Part shown: in pieces, positions 34,388-41,841 of the stretch
Layout: the number at the start of each line of letters is the position of its first letter
Numbering within the stretch: the first letter of the stretch is position 1
Origin: a virus
IMG/VR virus record: IMGVR_UViG_3300027396_000051
Location: 1-43,017 of that record
Length of the DNA stretch: 43,017 bases
Reading direction: 5' to 3' (one strand)
The notes under the pieces: generated by a model
Database searches by the model: none
What the model was told of the DNA's origin: nothing
The model's input: only the letters and a program-made list of their open reading frames with translations
Program-made: the position numbers and the translations under genes

Positions 34388-34756
34388 ATGTCCACTGAAA
34401 TCATTGTTTTACTAGAAAATTATTCAACTGAATCGGCAACTCCAGATTTTACATATACTGAAAAGGGTATCGGTGCTGGGTATCATAGCCTAAATAATTC
34501 GCTGCATACAGCAGTTTATAGAGTTGATTCGTTTGTTGGAACTATTAAATTGCAAGGGTCTTTAGCATTAGATCCTAGCGAATCAGATTGGTTTGACATT
34601 GATGGAACTACATTAGGCGACGATAGTACGCTAATTACAAATCCAGATAACCCTGTAGTGTCTCAAAGCGTTAATTTTACTGGTAATTTCGTCTGGATTC
34701 GTGCCGGTCACGTATTAGAAGACGGTACTATCCAGTCAATTCACTATAACTTCTAA
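34388..34756 (+). CDS. Small beta-rich protein, possible virion component
   Basis: 122 residues, starting three bases after the preceding stop. All-beta sequence beginning MSTEIIVLLENYSTESATPD and including 'FVGTIKLQGSLALDPSESDW' and 'TGNFVWIRAGHVLEDGTIQS'. The pattern resembles small beta-sandwich decoration or fibre proteins I recall from T4-like marine phages, but no family can be named. It lies at the end of the dnaJ-clpA transcript, directly before a late promoter, so it may be expressed both early and late. Confidence 0.55.
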   Translation: MSTEIIVLLENYSTESATPDFTYTEKGIGAGYHSLNNSLHTAVYRVDSFVGTIKLQGSLALDPSESDWFDIDGTTLGDDSTLITNPDNPVVSQSVNFTGNFVWIRAGHVLEDGTIQSIHYNF

Positions 34757-34768
34757 CATTTAAAATAA

Positions 34769-34776
34769 GATAAATA
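34769..34776 (+). promoter_or_regulatory. T4-type late promoter GATAAATA
   Basis: Intergenic octamer. With T4 geometry transcription would start near 34782, one base past the first available ATG (34781), which therefore cannot be used; the ATG at 34802 remains. Opens the capsid-cargo cluster. Confidence 0.8.
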
Positions 34777-34801
34777 TAGTATGTCCTTACGGAACCATAC
34801 T

Positions 34802-35203
34802 ATGAAAGATATTATCACTAAACTTGAAGTTTCTTTATTTGAAACAGAATTAAATTCAGCAGACCCTAAGGGTGATTACGAAGCTAAAAAGAAGGCCCTA
34901 CACGATCTTGAAACTGATCCTGTTGTTATGAAAGAGCCTGATCTTGCAAAAGCAGTACAGCAACGTAAATTAGACTTAGAAAAAGAAGCTAGATCTAAAG
35001 GGATAAGAGAATCCACAGATCACGAAGCAAGCATGGCTAAAGCAGAATTAGTTCAAATTGCAAAAAACGCCAAGATTCTTTTTAATAGTATCCGAGAAGG
35101 TGATGAATTACCAGGATGGGTTAGTAGTTATATTACCCTTGCCAATGATCATTTAAATTCTGCCGCAGAGCATGTAGAATATAATCCACCGGAGCAGAAA
35201 TAA
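34802..35203 (+). CDS. Small conserved late protein (cargo cluster)
   Basis: 133 residues from ATG 34802 (MKDIITKLEVSLFETELNSA). An ATG seven codons earlier in frame lies at the inferred transcription start, so I reject it. Helical, highly charged, with 'GIRESTDHEASMAKAELVQI', where I-R-E/S matches the T4 prohead-protease pattern. The second half (ASMAKAELVQIAKNAKILFN, followed by GDELPGWV) is a phrase I recall in several marine phage virion-associated proteins. TAATG junction to the next gene. Function unknown. Confidence 0.65.
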   Translation: MKDIITKLEVSLFETELNSADPKGDYEAKKKALHDLETDPVVMKEPDLAKAVQQRKLDLEKEARSKGIRESTDHEASMAKAELVQIAKNAKILFNSIREGDELPGWVSSYITLANDHLNSAAEHVEYNPPEQK

Positions 35204-35550
35204 TGTTATTAAAAGAAATGTGGTCGGCTATAGGAGCTCCAAAAGATGACGAGCAAGCTGACATTGATTGGATTGACGATTTAAAATTTTATATTGATAA
35301 TAATACAGAATTATTAACAAAATATTTCTTTCCTGCGGTAAAGCGCCACGAAAAACATGCAGGACATCCAAAGGCTTTCACAATTTACATTAAACCTTTA
35401 AGAAGTTGTTTAGAAAATTATTGTGAAATGTTTGATATTGAAGATGCCAATGAAAAGTTTCCTGAAAGCAAAATTGTTGAACTAGCAAAAATGATTGCTA
35501 CTGAACAAGAAAAGCATATCGAGAACGGCGACTATAAACAGGAAGACTAA
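35203..35550 (+). CDS. Small helical late protein (cargo cluster)
   Basis: 115 residues. TAATG overlaps at both ends. Helical and acidic, starting MLLKEMWSAIGAPKDDEQAD and containing 'YFFPAVKRHEKHAGHPKAFT'. No recognised family. Position directly before the large cargo fusion and under the same late promoter suggests that it acts in the virion or assists packaging of its neighbour. Confidence 0.6.
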   Translation: MLLKEMWSAIGAPKDDEQADIDWIDDLKFYIDNNTELLTKYFFPAVKRHEKHAGHPKAFTIYIKPLRSCLENYCEMFDIEDANEKFPESKIVELAKMIATEQEKHIENGDYKQED

Positions 35551-38500
35551 TGAAACTTTTAGAATTATTCTACAAGAGAAATAATTTACCTCTTATAGAA
35601 GGTGGAAACCTTTCGACTCAAAGCCCTGGCTGGCAAGGAGATACCGGTGACCATCAAGCTCAGCAAATTGATCTTAAAGTTCACAAGCGTTCTTATATTG
35701 TTCCAATATTAGACAAATTATTAAACGGAATTAATTCTAGTTTTACTGCATCAGTTGGTCACGAACTTTGGAATAAAAAAGTTTTAGCAAGTAAAAAATT
35801 CTTAAGCGGATCTAGTTTACATTTTTTTAATACTGACTTACCCGACGACGAGTTTGAACGTATTAAACCTAAAGTTGGCGATATAGATACACAAATTAAT
35901 AAAGAATATGCAGGAGAACTTGTTCAATTTTTACAATCCTCAACAGGTAAAGTTGTTGGCAATGGAAAATTAATTGGATTTAGTAAAGGCAACGAACAAT
36001 ATAGTACAATGTGGGAGTTAACTGATCCTCCTATTAAGGTACAGATTGATCTTGAATTTGTAGATTATGAAAAAGACGAACCCACTGATTGGGCAGGATT
36101 TAGTCATAGCAGTAGCTGGGAAGATTTAAGCCAAGGTATCAAAGGTGTATTTCACAAGTATCTAATTCAATCATTTACACGATTAACAAGCCAAGATTTT
36201 TTATTAAGAAAAATGGTTGGCCGAGGTAAAGCTAGAGTTGAACAAGATGTTCCAACAACAGACAATATGTTTTCTTTTGCTGTTAGTAGCAAAGAAGGCG
36301 GAGGCCTTCGTCCTAAATATGAACCAGTATTAGACGATGCCGGACAGCCTTTAGAAATTGACGGTCTTCCTGTTATGAGGGCGTTGCCAGCAAGTGGTTA
36401 CGAAAAGAATATTGGAAAAATTTTCCAAAACATATTTGGTAAAAGAGTTAAAGAAACAGAAATACAAAAACTTCTTCCTAAGACATGGAGTTTTACAGGA
36501 TTATTAGAAATTATGAATCTTGTTGTTCCTCAGGATGAAAAGGAAAAAGTCATTGATGCATTTATTGATAAGCTATATGCTCCTGGCGCACAAGGATTAT
36601 ATAAAGGCGATCCTGAAAGAGATATCTTAGAAAAAAATACAGCACTTAACTATGCATTAAAAACTTTAAACGTTACACCTCATAAAAATCTTGAACAAAT
36701 GCGTCAAGATTATAAAGCAAGTTACAAAGTATCCGAAAGTATTAACGAAGCCGAAGTAGTACAAAGTAAAAGAAAAGGAATTGTTCATTTAGAAAAAATG
36801 AAGGATTCTGATTTTTTAAATTTATTAGACGAATTAAAAAATTCAGCAACAGGAAAATTTGAATTACACAATGTTCCAATGACCGTTAAAGTAGACGGGT
36901 TTGGTGCTAGGTTTGGTAAAGATAAATCTGGCAAACCATATATGGAAACTAGTCGTAGTGGTCCTAAGTTTGAACCTGGTACATTCAGCAAACATGCTGA
37001 AGAAAGACAAGCCGCTCCAGATGTAAAAGCTAGGGCTAAGTTATTTGATGATCTATACGACGAGATGATGCATGTCATTGCTAACGTTGATCAAAAATTA
37101 GGTAATACCGCTCTCAATGATGTAAAAATTCATTGTGAAGTTTTATATCTACCATTTGCTACTGAAACAGAAGATGGTAAATTAAAATTTGTTGGCATAC
37201 ATTATGACAAGTTGCCCGAAGGTGTTACTCTAGCACTTGTGCCATTGTTTGCTGAAAAAAGCTCAACTGGCGAACAACATCCAAATAGCGACAAATACAT
37301 CTCTGCATTGAGAAAAATTGGTCGCATTGGAACAACAATGTTCATTGACAACTCGTTAACTACTAACGGCAGTTTAGATGTAACTGGGGCATTGCCTCCC
37401 ATTGAAAATCTTGAAACATTACGATCGTTAGTTAATAGCGGTAAAAGAGATCTTAAAAAAGAAGCTACCGAAGCATTGCAGCCTGTCAAAGAATATCTAG
37501 CAAAATTTATCATCCAACATCCAGATATTATAGGAAAGGATAAGTTAGGCAAAGATTATGAAGGCATTATTCTTAACACAAAGAATGGTCCTGTTAAAAT
37601 TACTAGTCAAGAACAAAAAGATATTATTTCTGCAAAAAACGCAGCAATTAAATCTGCAAGACCTCCTGGAGCAACAGGCGATGGAAGATCGGGCAAAACT
37701 GCTGTCGTTACCGCAGGAAGTTTTGTTGGGCACATTGGACATCAACAACTTGTAGATTTTGTTTTAAACAAAGCGTCTCAGTTAAATGCTGATCCTTATG
37801 TTTATATTAGTAGTGCCGTGGGACCAGACGATCCTATTCCAGCTTCTGTTAAATTACAAACATGGCAAAAATTATATCCAGAAAAGAAGGCCATGTTCCA
37901 GCTGATCCAAGAAGGTGGATTAGTTATGAAAAAAATTGAAAAAGAATTAGTAACATCAAGTAATCCTCCTCCATACGATCATATCATTGTTATGGTTGGC
38001 GAAGATCGATATGAAGGATTTAAAAAATGGATGGAGCATTTATCTAAAAGGATGAAGAATCCTAAATATCCAGGATTTGAACATGTTAAATTTGATGTAG
38101 AAGTTACACCAAGAGCTGCCGAAACTGGCGGAACTGGAATGAGTTTTACTAAATTACGTAACATTTTAAAAGATCCTAATGCTACTCCAGAACAGCAATT
38201 TGCATTATGGTCTCAAGGTTTTGATGTTCAAAAATTAGGGAAAGATTGGATTATGAAATTAATGGATTTCACACGCAAGGGCATGGGTATTCAAGAAAGC
38301 ATATCTGAAGCACCGATTGAAATGGATCCTTCCGAACCAATGAATCCTATGATTCATAGCCATGACAAAGCCAACCCAGCGAAGTTAAAATATAGAATGA
38401 TGAGAGCAGCTGGACAAATTAAAGATCTTGCTAGCAGAGTAGACAATGCTAGTCCATACGAATGGCAAAACATGGCCAAACAATTTGACGAACTTAAAAT

Positions 38501-38951
38501 GAATGTAGAACAAATTCGTCATGCCTTAGAAGAACTTGCTAAAGTAAGAAGAAAAGGTGGAATCCGAAGTCGCGGTATTGATCCAATGATTGATAGCGTT
38601 GAAGAAGGTTGGAAAAGTAAAACGGCAGGCGCAGCTTTAGCTGCTGCTAATTTATTAGCAAGTCCGGCACAGGCGGCAGAAGAACCAGTCAAACCTATTA
38701 CTATTGCCTATGTAATGATCGATGGCGAAATGAGGAAATATAATTTAGGTGATAAATTTTCTTCTGCGAAAGAAGCCGAAGAATTTATTAGTAAGGTTTT
38801 AGATAAACAAGGATTACAGGGTTATCAACTAGAAATAAAACACGGTTATCCTAAAAAGAAAGAAGTAAAAGAAGGATATGGACGCTATTGGTGTTCCACT
38901 GATAAAAAATGGAAAACTCGTAAGGGTCCTAAACAAAAGAGATCATCATGA
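35550..38951 (+). CDS. Multi-domain protein: ligase-like adenylyltransferase plus HIGH nucleotidylyltransferase
   Basis: 1133 residues. N-terminal region 18-400 of unknown fold. Domain 2 (~408-690) has the ATP-ligase nucleotidyltransferase motifs: I K447-V-D-G450, an SRSG turn, a likely motif III with E530 (IHCEVLY), IV E671-G-I-I-L, V K683. Domain 3 (~718-900) has H728-I-G-H731 in 'AGSFVGHIGHQQLV' and 'MSFTKLR' (864-870), as in NadR/NMN-adenylyltransferase-type enzymes. Then a helical segment (KANPAKLKYRMMRAAGQIKD) and a C-terminal domain after 'VEEGWK' with a hydrophobic AGAALAAANLLASPAQA stretch. The N-terminus MKLLELFYKR resembles that of T4 Alt (MELITELF). Candidate prohead-protease sites follow E17, E400, E916, E920 and E1019, mostly between domains. 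Possibly a packaged polyprotein carrying nucleic-acid-repair or NAD-related enzymes. Substrates unknown. Confidence 0.75.
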   Translation: MKLLELFYKRNNLPLIEGGNLSTQSPGWQGDTGDHQAQQIDLKVHKRSYIVPILDKLLNGINSSFTASVGHELWNKKVLASKKFLSGSSLHFFNTDLPDDEFERIKPKVGDIDTQINKEYAGELVQFLQSSTGKVVGNGKLIGFSKGNEQYSTMWELTDPPIKVQIDLEFVDYEKDEPTDWAGFSHSSSWEDLSQGIKGVFHKYLIQSFTRLTSQDFLLRKMVGRGKARVEQDVPTTDNMFSFAVSSKEGGGLRPKYEPVLDDAGQPLEIDGLPVMRALPASGYEKNIGKIFQNIFGKRVKETEIQKLLPKTWSFTGLLEIMNLVVPQDEKEKVIDAFIDKLYAPGAQGLYKGDPERDILEKNTALNYALKTLNVTPHKNLEQMRQDYKASYKVSESINEAEVVQSKRKGIVHLEKMKDSDFLNLLDELKNSATGKFELHNVPMTVKVDGFGARFGKDKSGKPYMETSRSGPKFEPGTFSKHAEERQAAPDVKARAKLFDDLYDEMMHVIANVDQKLGNTALNDVKIHCEVLYLPFATETEDGKLKFVGIHYDKLPEGVTLALVPLFAEKSSTGEQHPNSDKYISALRKIGRIGTTMFIDNSLTTNGSLDVTGALPPIENLETLRSLVNSGKRDLKKEATEALQPVKEYLAKFIIQHPDIIGKDKLGKDYEGIILNTKNGPVKITSQEQKDIISAKNAAIKSARPPGATGDGRSGKTAVVTAGSFVGHIGHQQLVDFVLNKASQLNADPYVYISSAVGPDDPIPASVKLQTWQKLYPEKKAMFQLIQEGGLVMKKIEKELVTSSNPPPYDHIIVMVGEDRYEGFKKWMEHLSKRMKNPKYPGFEHVKFDVEVTPRAAETGGTGMSFTKLRNILKDPNATPEQQFALWSQGFDVQKLGKDWIMKLMDFTRKGMGIQESISEAPIEMDPSEPMNPMIHSHDKANPAKLKYRMMRAAGQIKDLASRVDNASPYEWQNMAKQFDELKMNVEQIRHALEELAKVRRKGGIRSRGIDPMIDSVEEGWKSKTAGAALAAANLLASPAQAAEEPVKPITIAYVMIDGEMRKYNLGDKFSSAKEAEEFISKVLDKQGLQGYQLEIKHGYPKKKEVKEGYGRYWCSTDKKWKTRKGPKQKRSS

Positions 38952-39574
38952 AAATATCTGATATATTAGAACATAAGAAAAGCCGAAGAGCAAAAGTGTA
39001 TAATGTCAAACCTAGAAACCCTGTAGCTCATGCTGCACAAAGTGTTATCTCAGGTGCCGGTGCTCATAAAGATATGAAGAAGGCACAAAAACAAGGATAT
39101 GAAAAACATAAAAAACCAGCAGAAGTAACAGAAGGTTTATTAGATAGATCTAAAAGACAACAAATTATTCAATTCTTAGCTAAAAAGATGGACTGGGAAA
39201 TAAACTATCTTGAACTTGCTAGTGATGCTGAATTAATTTCATGGTATAAAAAAGTACAGGCAGGAAAGGATCCTATGAAAGAATCAGGTTTTGGACGTGA
39301 TGCTTATCAAAGAGATTACGATAGTAGCGTAAGCGGATTTGGACGTAGAAATAGAGAAGATGATTGGGACGAGGGCAACACCGAACCACCAAATAACTTT
39401 GCTATCTATATCAACGGTAAAAAATGGAAAGTGTTTCCTGGTCAAGGAACATACGCAGACGATCACAGAGAAATGGCTCAGCTTCGTAGATTGCAAGACA
39501 TGTGCCGTAAGAAAACTGAACAGACTGGCAAGAAATGGGAAGTTTCTCGTACAGGCGAACCAGCCACAGCATAA
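38948..39574 (+). CDS. Cargo-cluster protein with MKISDILE N-terminus
   Basis: 208 residues, ATGA overlap with the gene before. N-terminus MKISDILE nearly repeats that of the gene at 41543 (MKIRDILE). A basic region (KSRRAKVYNVKPRNPVAHAA) is followed by V-T-E/G, a helical domain (SKRQQIIQFLAKKMDWEINY), an Arg/Asp-rich linker, and a C-terminal module 'NNFAIYINGKKWKVFPGQGT ... DHREMAQLRRLQDMC' that I recall as a recurring module in marine T4-like phage proteins. No enzyme motif. Likely head-internal or virion protein (inference). Confidence 0.65.
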   Translation: MKISDILEHKKSRRAKVYNVKPRNPVAHAAQSVISGAGAHKDMKKAQKQGYEKHKKPAEVTEGLLDRSKRQQIIQFLAKKMDWEINYLELASDAELISWYKKVQAGKDPMKESGFGRDAYQRDYDSSVSGFGRRNREDDWDEGNTEPPNNFAIYINGKKWKVFPGQGTYADDHREMAQLRRLQDMCRKKTEQTGKKWEVSRTGEPATA

Positions 39575-39777
39575 TGGATTTATCTGAACTAAAACGTCTT
39601 GCAGGTATTACCGAATTTAAAGGTTATCAACCTTACGACGGCAGCAACATAAGTATTACTGGAAACGAAAAAGGCGAACTTATGAAACAACATAATATTA
39701 AACCAGGTACTCCGGAATGGTTTCAATTATGGTTCAGTCTTCCTTATCTAACCGGAGAAAAACCTGTAGGAAAATAA
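39574..39777 (+). CDS. Small cargo-cluster protein [12 protein letters not shown]
   Basis: 67 residues from ATG 39574 in a TAATG overlap; the frame is open 13 codons further upstream, but that ATG lies deep inside the preceding gene. Sequence [20 protein letters not shown], then '[20 protein letters not shown]' and '[20 protein letters not shown]'. A conserved small protein of T4-like marine phages as far as I recall, function unknown. Possibly another short-signal-bearing head protein. Confidence 0.65.
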   Translation: MDLSELKRLAGITEFKGYQPYDGSNISITGNEKGELMKQHNIKPGTPEWFQLWFSLPYLTGEKPVGK

Positions 39778-39778
39778 A

Positions 39779-40102
39779 ATGATTACAATATCACCATCAG
39801 CAAAAATAAAAATTCAAGATTTGCTTTCTGAAGAGGGAAACCCTAATTTAAAACTTCGTACCTTTGTACAAGGTGGCGGATGTAGTGGATTTAGTTACGG
39901 CTTTACCTTTGACGACGAACAAAACGAAGATGACTTTGAATTTGATTGCGGTGCATGGAAAGTATTAGTTGACGCAATGAGTATGCAATATCTACACGGT
40001 GCAGAGATAGATTATAAAGAAGAATTAATGGGATCAAGTTTTACTATCAAAAATCCTAATGCAGTAACAACCTGCGGTTGTGGAAGTAGTTTTGCAGTAT
40101 GA
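39779..40102 (+). CDS. A-type iron-sulfur carrier (IscA/ErpA/HesB-like)
   Basis: 107 residues, the usual family length. The three ligand Cys are all present: C35 in '[12 protein letters not shown]' and C99/C101 in 'TTCGCGSSF'. Such proteins carry Fe-S clusters to apo-enzymes; HesB/IscA-like genes are known in marine T4-like phages. Here it sits among virion-type genes behind a late promoter, so late supply of clusters (for example to phage or host oxidoreductases) or packaging is possible. No CTS-like N-terminus. ATGA overlap with the next mini-gene. Confidence 0.9.
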   Translation: MITISPSAKIKIQDLLSEEGNPNLKLRTFVQGGGCSGFSYGFTFDDEQNEDDFEFDCGAWKVLVDAMSMQYLHGAEIDYKEELMGSSFTIKNPNAVTTCGCGSSFAV

Positions 40103-40173
40103 ACGAGTATCCTGTTTATCCACCACAAGAAGGCGAATGGGATCGTCCTCTAAATCCATATAGTCCAGTATGA
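40099..40173 (+). CDS. 24-residue mini-protein between two ATGA junctions
   Basis: Encodes [20 protein letters not shown] plus YSPV. Its ATG overlaps the stop of the Fe-S carrier gene and its TGA overlaps the ATG of the HAD-GH19 gene, the same four-base junction at both ends, which strongly suggests it is translated. Pro/Tyr-rich, no membrane segment. It may be a real peptide or serve mainly as a translational bridge to the gene downstream. Confidence 0.6.
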   Translation: MNEYPVYPPQEGEWDRPLNPYSPV

Positions 40174-41339
40174 GAGCAGAAGAGTTTAGTTTACCCAAAG
40201 GAATGAAAGTCTATGTTGATATGGACGGAGTCCTTGCTGATCTTTTTAATCATGTAGGAGGTTTACATGATGTAGAGCACTACAATAAAATGACAAAAGA
40301 TCAATGGGAAACATTTTTTAAAGACTCTAATGCCTATGAATTATTTCGTGACCTTCCGGCATTTTCTACTGCTAATAAACTTTTAAGCATAGTAGTTGAT
40401 TATGCAGGTGGTTATAATATTTTAAGCAGCCCATTAAACTTTGATAAAGAAGGAAGCATTAGAGGTAAACGTGAATGGCTGAAAAAACATATTCATGTTC
40501 CTGCTGACAAAATTATATTCGAACACGAAAAATACAAATATGCAAAAAATGCTGACGGTACTCCTAATATTCTTATTGACGATTACGGTGTAAACATTCG
40601 TGCTTGGCAACAAGCGGGCGGTATTGCTATTAAGTATCAAGCAGACGAAGATAGTTTATCTAAAGTCTTTTCTGCATTAAAAACTGCTGCTAAGGGAGAA
40701 GTTGACGAGGGATGGAAGGACTGGGCAGCAGCCGGGGCACTAGGAACTGCAATGGCATTCGGTGCTCCTAGTGATGCTAATGCTAAACATTCTAAACCGG
40801 ATGTTATTCAACAGGTATCTAAAAAAGATATTGCAAAAAGCGTAACCGGTAATCCCCACGAAGTCTACTTAAAAAAGGCTGCTGAAAAAGCAGGTATAGT
40901 AGGTCACGAGCTTACAGCGTTTTTAGCACAATGCGCTCACGAAACTTTAGATTTTAAACACATGAAAGAAATAGGCGGATCATTAGACTTTCGAAAATAT
41001 GATCCTAAATATGCTCCTAAAAAAGCAAAAGCATTGGGTAATAAAAATGTTGGAGACGGAGCAAAATATAAAGGTCGCGGATACATACAGCTGACAGGTC
41101 GAGACAATTATAAGAAAGCAGGCCAAGCATTAGGATTGCCGTTAGAGCAAAAACCCGAACTTGTAGAAAAACCAGAAATTGCTGCTAAAGTAGCAGTTTG
41201 GTATTGGAAAAATAGAGTAGCACCAAAAATTGATAGTTTTAAAGATACTAAAGCGGTTACTAAAACTATCAATCCCGGGCTTAAACATTTAGACTCTAGA
41301 AAAGAAAAGCATCAGGCTTTCCAGGTAGCAATGAGATGA
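40170..41339 (+). CDS. HAD 5'(3')-nucleotidase-like domain fused to a GH19 lysozyme domain
   Basis: 389 residues. Domain 1 (~10-175) has the HAD nucleophile motif D17-M-D19-G-V (VYVDMDGVLADLF) and the phrases 'LPAFSTANKLLSI', 'ILSSPLNF' and 'NILIDDYGVNI' of the 5'(3')-deoxyribonucleotidase group. A linker V178-D-E180/G181-W-K, followed by an Ala-rich hydrophobic stretch (AAAGALGTAMAFGAPSDANA), leads to a GH19 domain (~225-389) with 'AQCAHETLDF' (Glu258) and 'YKGRGYIQLTGRDNY'. The linker matches that in the 35550 product and carries a prohead-protease-like V-x-E/G site. The N-terminus MRAEEF matches the next gene's MRAKEF. Perhaps a packaged protein cut into a nucleotidase and an entry lysin (inference). 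Confidence 0.8.
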   Translation: MRAEEFSLPKGMKVYVDMDGVLADLFNHVGGLHDVEHYNKMTKDQWETFFKDSNAYELFRDLPAFSTANKLLSIVVDYAGGYNILSSPLNFDKEGSIRGKREWLKKHIHVPADKIIFEHEKYKYAKNADGTPNILIDDYGVNIRAWQQAGGIAIKYQADEDSLSKVFSALKTAAKGEVDEGWKDWAAAGALGTAMAFGAPSDANAKHSKPDVIQQVSKKDIAKSVTGNPHEVYLKKAAEKAGIVGHELTAFLAQCAHETLDFKHMKEIGGSLDFRKYDPKYAPKKAKALGNKNVGDGAKYKGRGYIQLTGRDNYKKAGQALGLPLEQKPELVEKPEIAAKVAVWYWKNRVAPKIDSFKDTKAVTKTINPGLKHLDSRKEKHQAFQVAMR

Positions 41340-41536
41340 GAGCTAAAGAGTTTGTTATAGAAAACTTTGCTGACGGAAAAGTTAAAGGAAAAAGCCGCCC
41401 CGGAAGAGTAAAACGTTCAGGGGCTAGTTGTTCTGGTTCAGTTACTGATCTACGCAAACGTGCAAAAAATGCATCGGGTGAGAAATCTAAAATGTATCAC
41501 TGGTGTGCAAATATGAAAAGCGGAAAGAATAAATAA
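41336..41536 (+). CDS. Small basic cargo-cluster protein with Cys pair
   Basis: 66 residues, ATGA overlap. N-terminus MRAKEFVIENF aligns with T4 internal-protein signals (MKTYQEFIAE) and with MRAEEF of the gene before. The remainder is very basic (KVKGKSRPGRVKRSGASCSG, then 'RKRAKNASGEKSKMYHWCAN'). I recall this Arg/Lys-rich module with the YHWC ending as common in marine T4-like phages, often at the C-terminus of larger proteins. Likely DNA-binding inside the head (inference). Confidence 0.65.
   Translation: MRAKEFVIENFADGKVKGKSRPGRVKRSGASCSGSVTDLRKRAKNASGEKSKMYHWCANMKSGKNK
41528..41535 (+). promoter_or_regulatory. Weak late-promoter candidate AATAAATA
   Basis: One-base variant of GATAAATA at the end of the preceding gene. 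Transcription would begin at about 41541, leaving practically no leader before ATG 41543, which also lacks a ribosome site. Plausible only if the gene is leaderless; may be chance in an AT-rich gap. Confidence 0.3.
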
Positions 41537-41542
41537 TATATT

Positions 41543-41800
41543 ATGAAAATACGTGATATTTTAGAATCAGCTACAGCAGGAGCAACATCATCGGCTAATA
41601 TCGGCACGGTTGTTAGCCCTCATATTGCTATAGGAAAAGATCGTGGAAATAAAAGCTACACAGGTAGCCCAGGCAAATCTGGTACAAAAGCACCAGCAGT
41701 TCCTAAAGTAAAACAAGCAAAAAATAAGGACGGTACAGCTAAAAATGCCCTAGATATGAAAACTAATATCTTCGGTGGCGGCTCTGCCATAAAAAGATAA
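41543..41800 (+). CDS. Low-complexity cargo-cluster protein with MKIRDILE/S N-terminus
   Basis: 85 residues. I6-L7-E8/S9 fits the prohead-protease pattern exactly, as with T4 internal proteins cut after a short N-terminal signal. The rest is Gly/Ser/Lys/Ala-rich and probably disordered (SATAGATSSANIGTVVSPHI, then 'KSYTGSPGKSGTKAPAVPKV'). I recall similar SATAGATSS proteins in T4-like marine phages. No ribosome site, so probably translated by coupling to the gene before, 6 bases upstream. Confidence 0.65.
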   Translation: MKIRDILESATAGATSSANIGTVVSPHIAIGKDRGNKSYTGSPGKSGTKAPAVPKVKQAKNKDGTAKNALDMKTNIFGGGSAIKR

Positions 41801-41803
41801 ATA
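41796..41803 (+). promoter_or_regulatory. T4-type late promoter GATAAATA
   Basis: Octamer overlapping the stop region of the preceding gene, 38 bases before ATG 41842. Expected start near 41809; the leader contains AAGGAC as a weak ribosome site. Confidence 0.75.
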
Positions 41804-41841
41804 TATTATAGGATCTTTATACAGGATACAAGGACTCAAAC

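Noticed and set aside
34781-34801. ATG at 34781 as start of the late gene
   Set aside because: It lies at or before the inferred transcription start from the GATAAATA at 34769; ATG 34802 is used instead.
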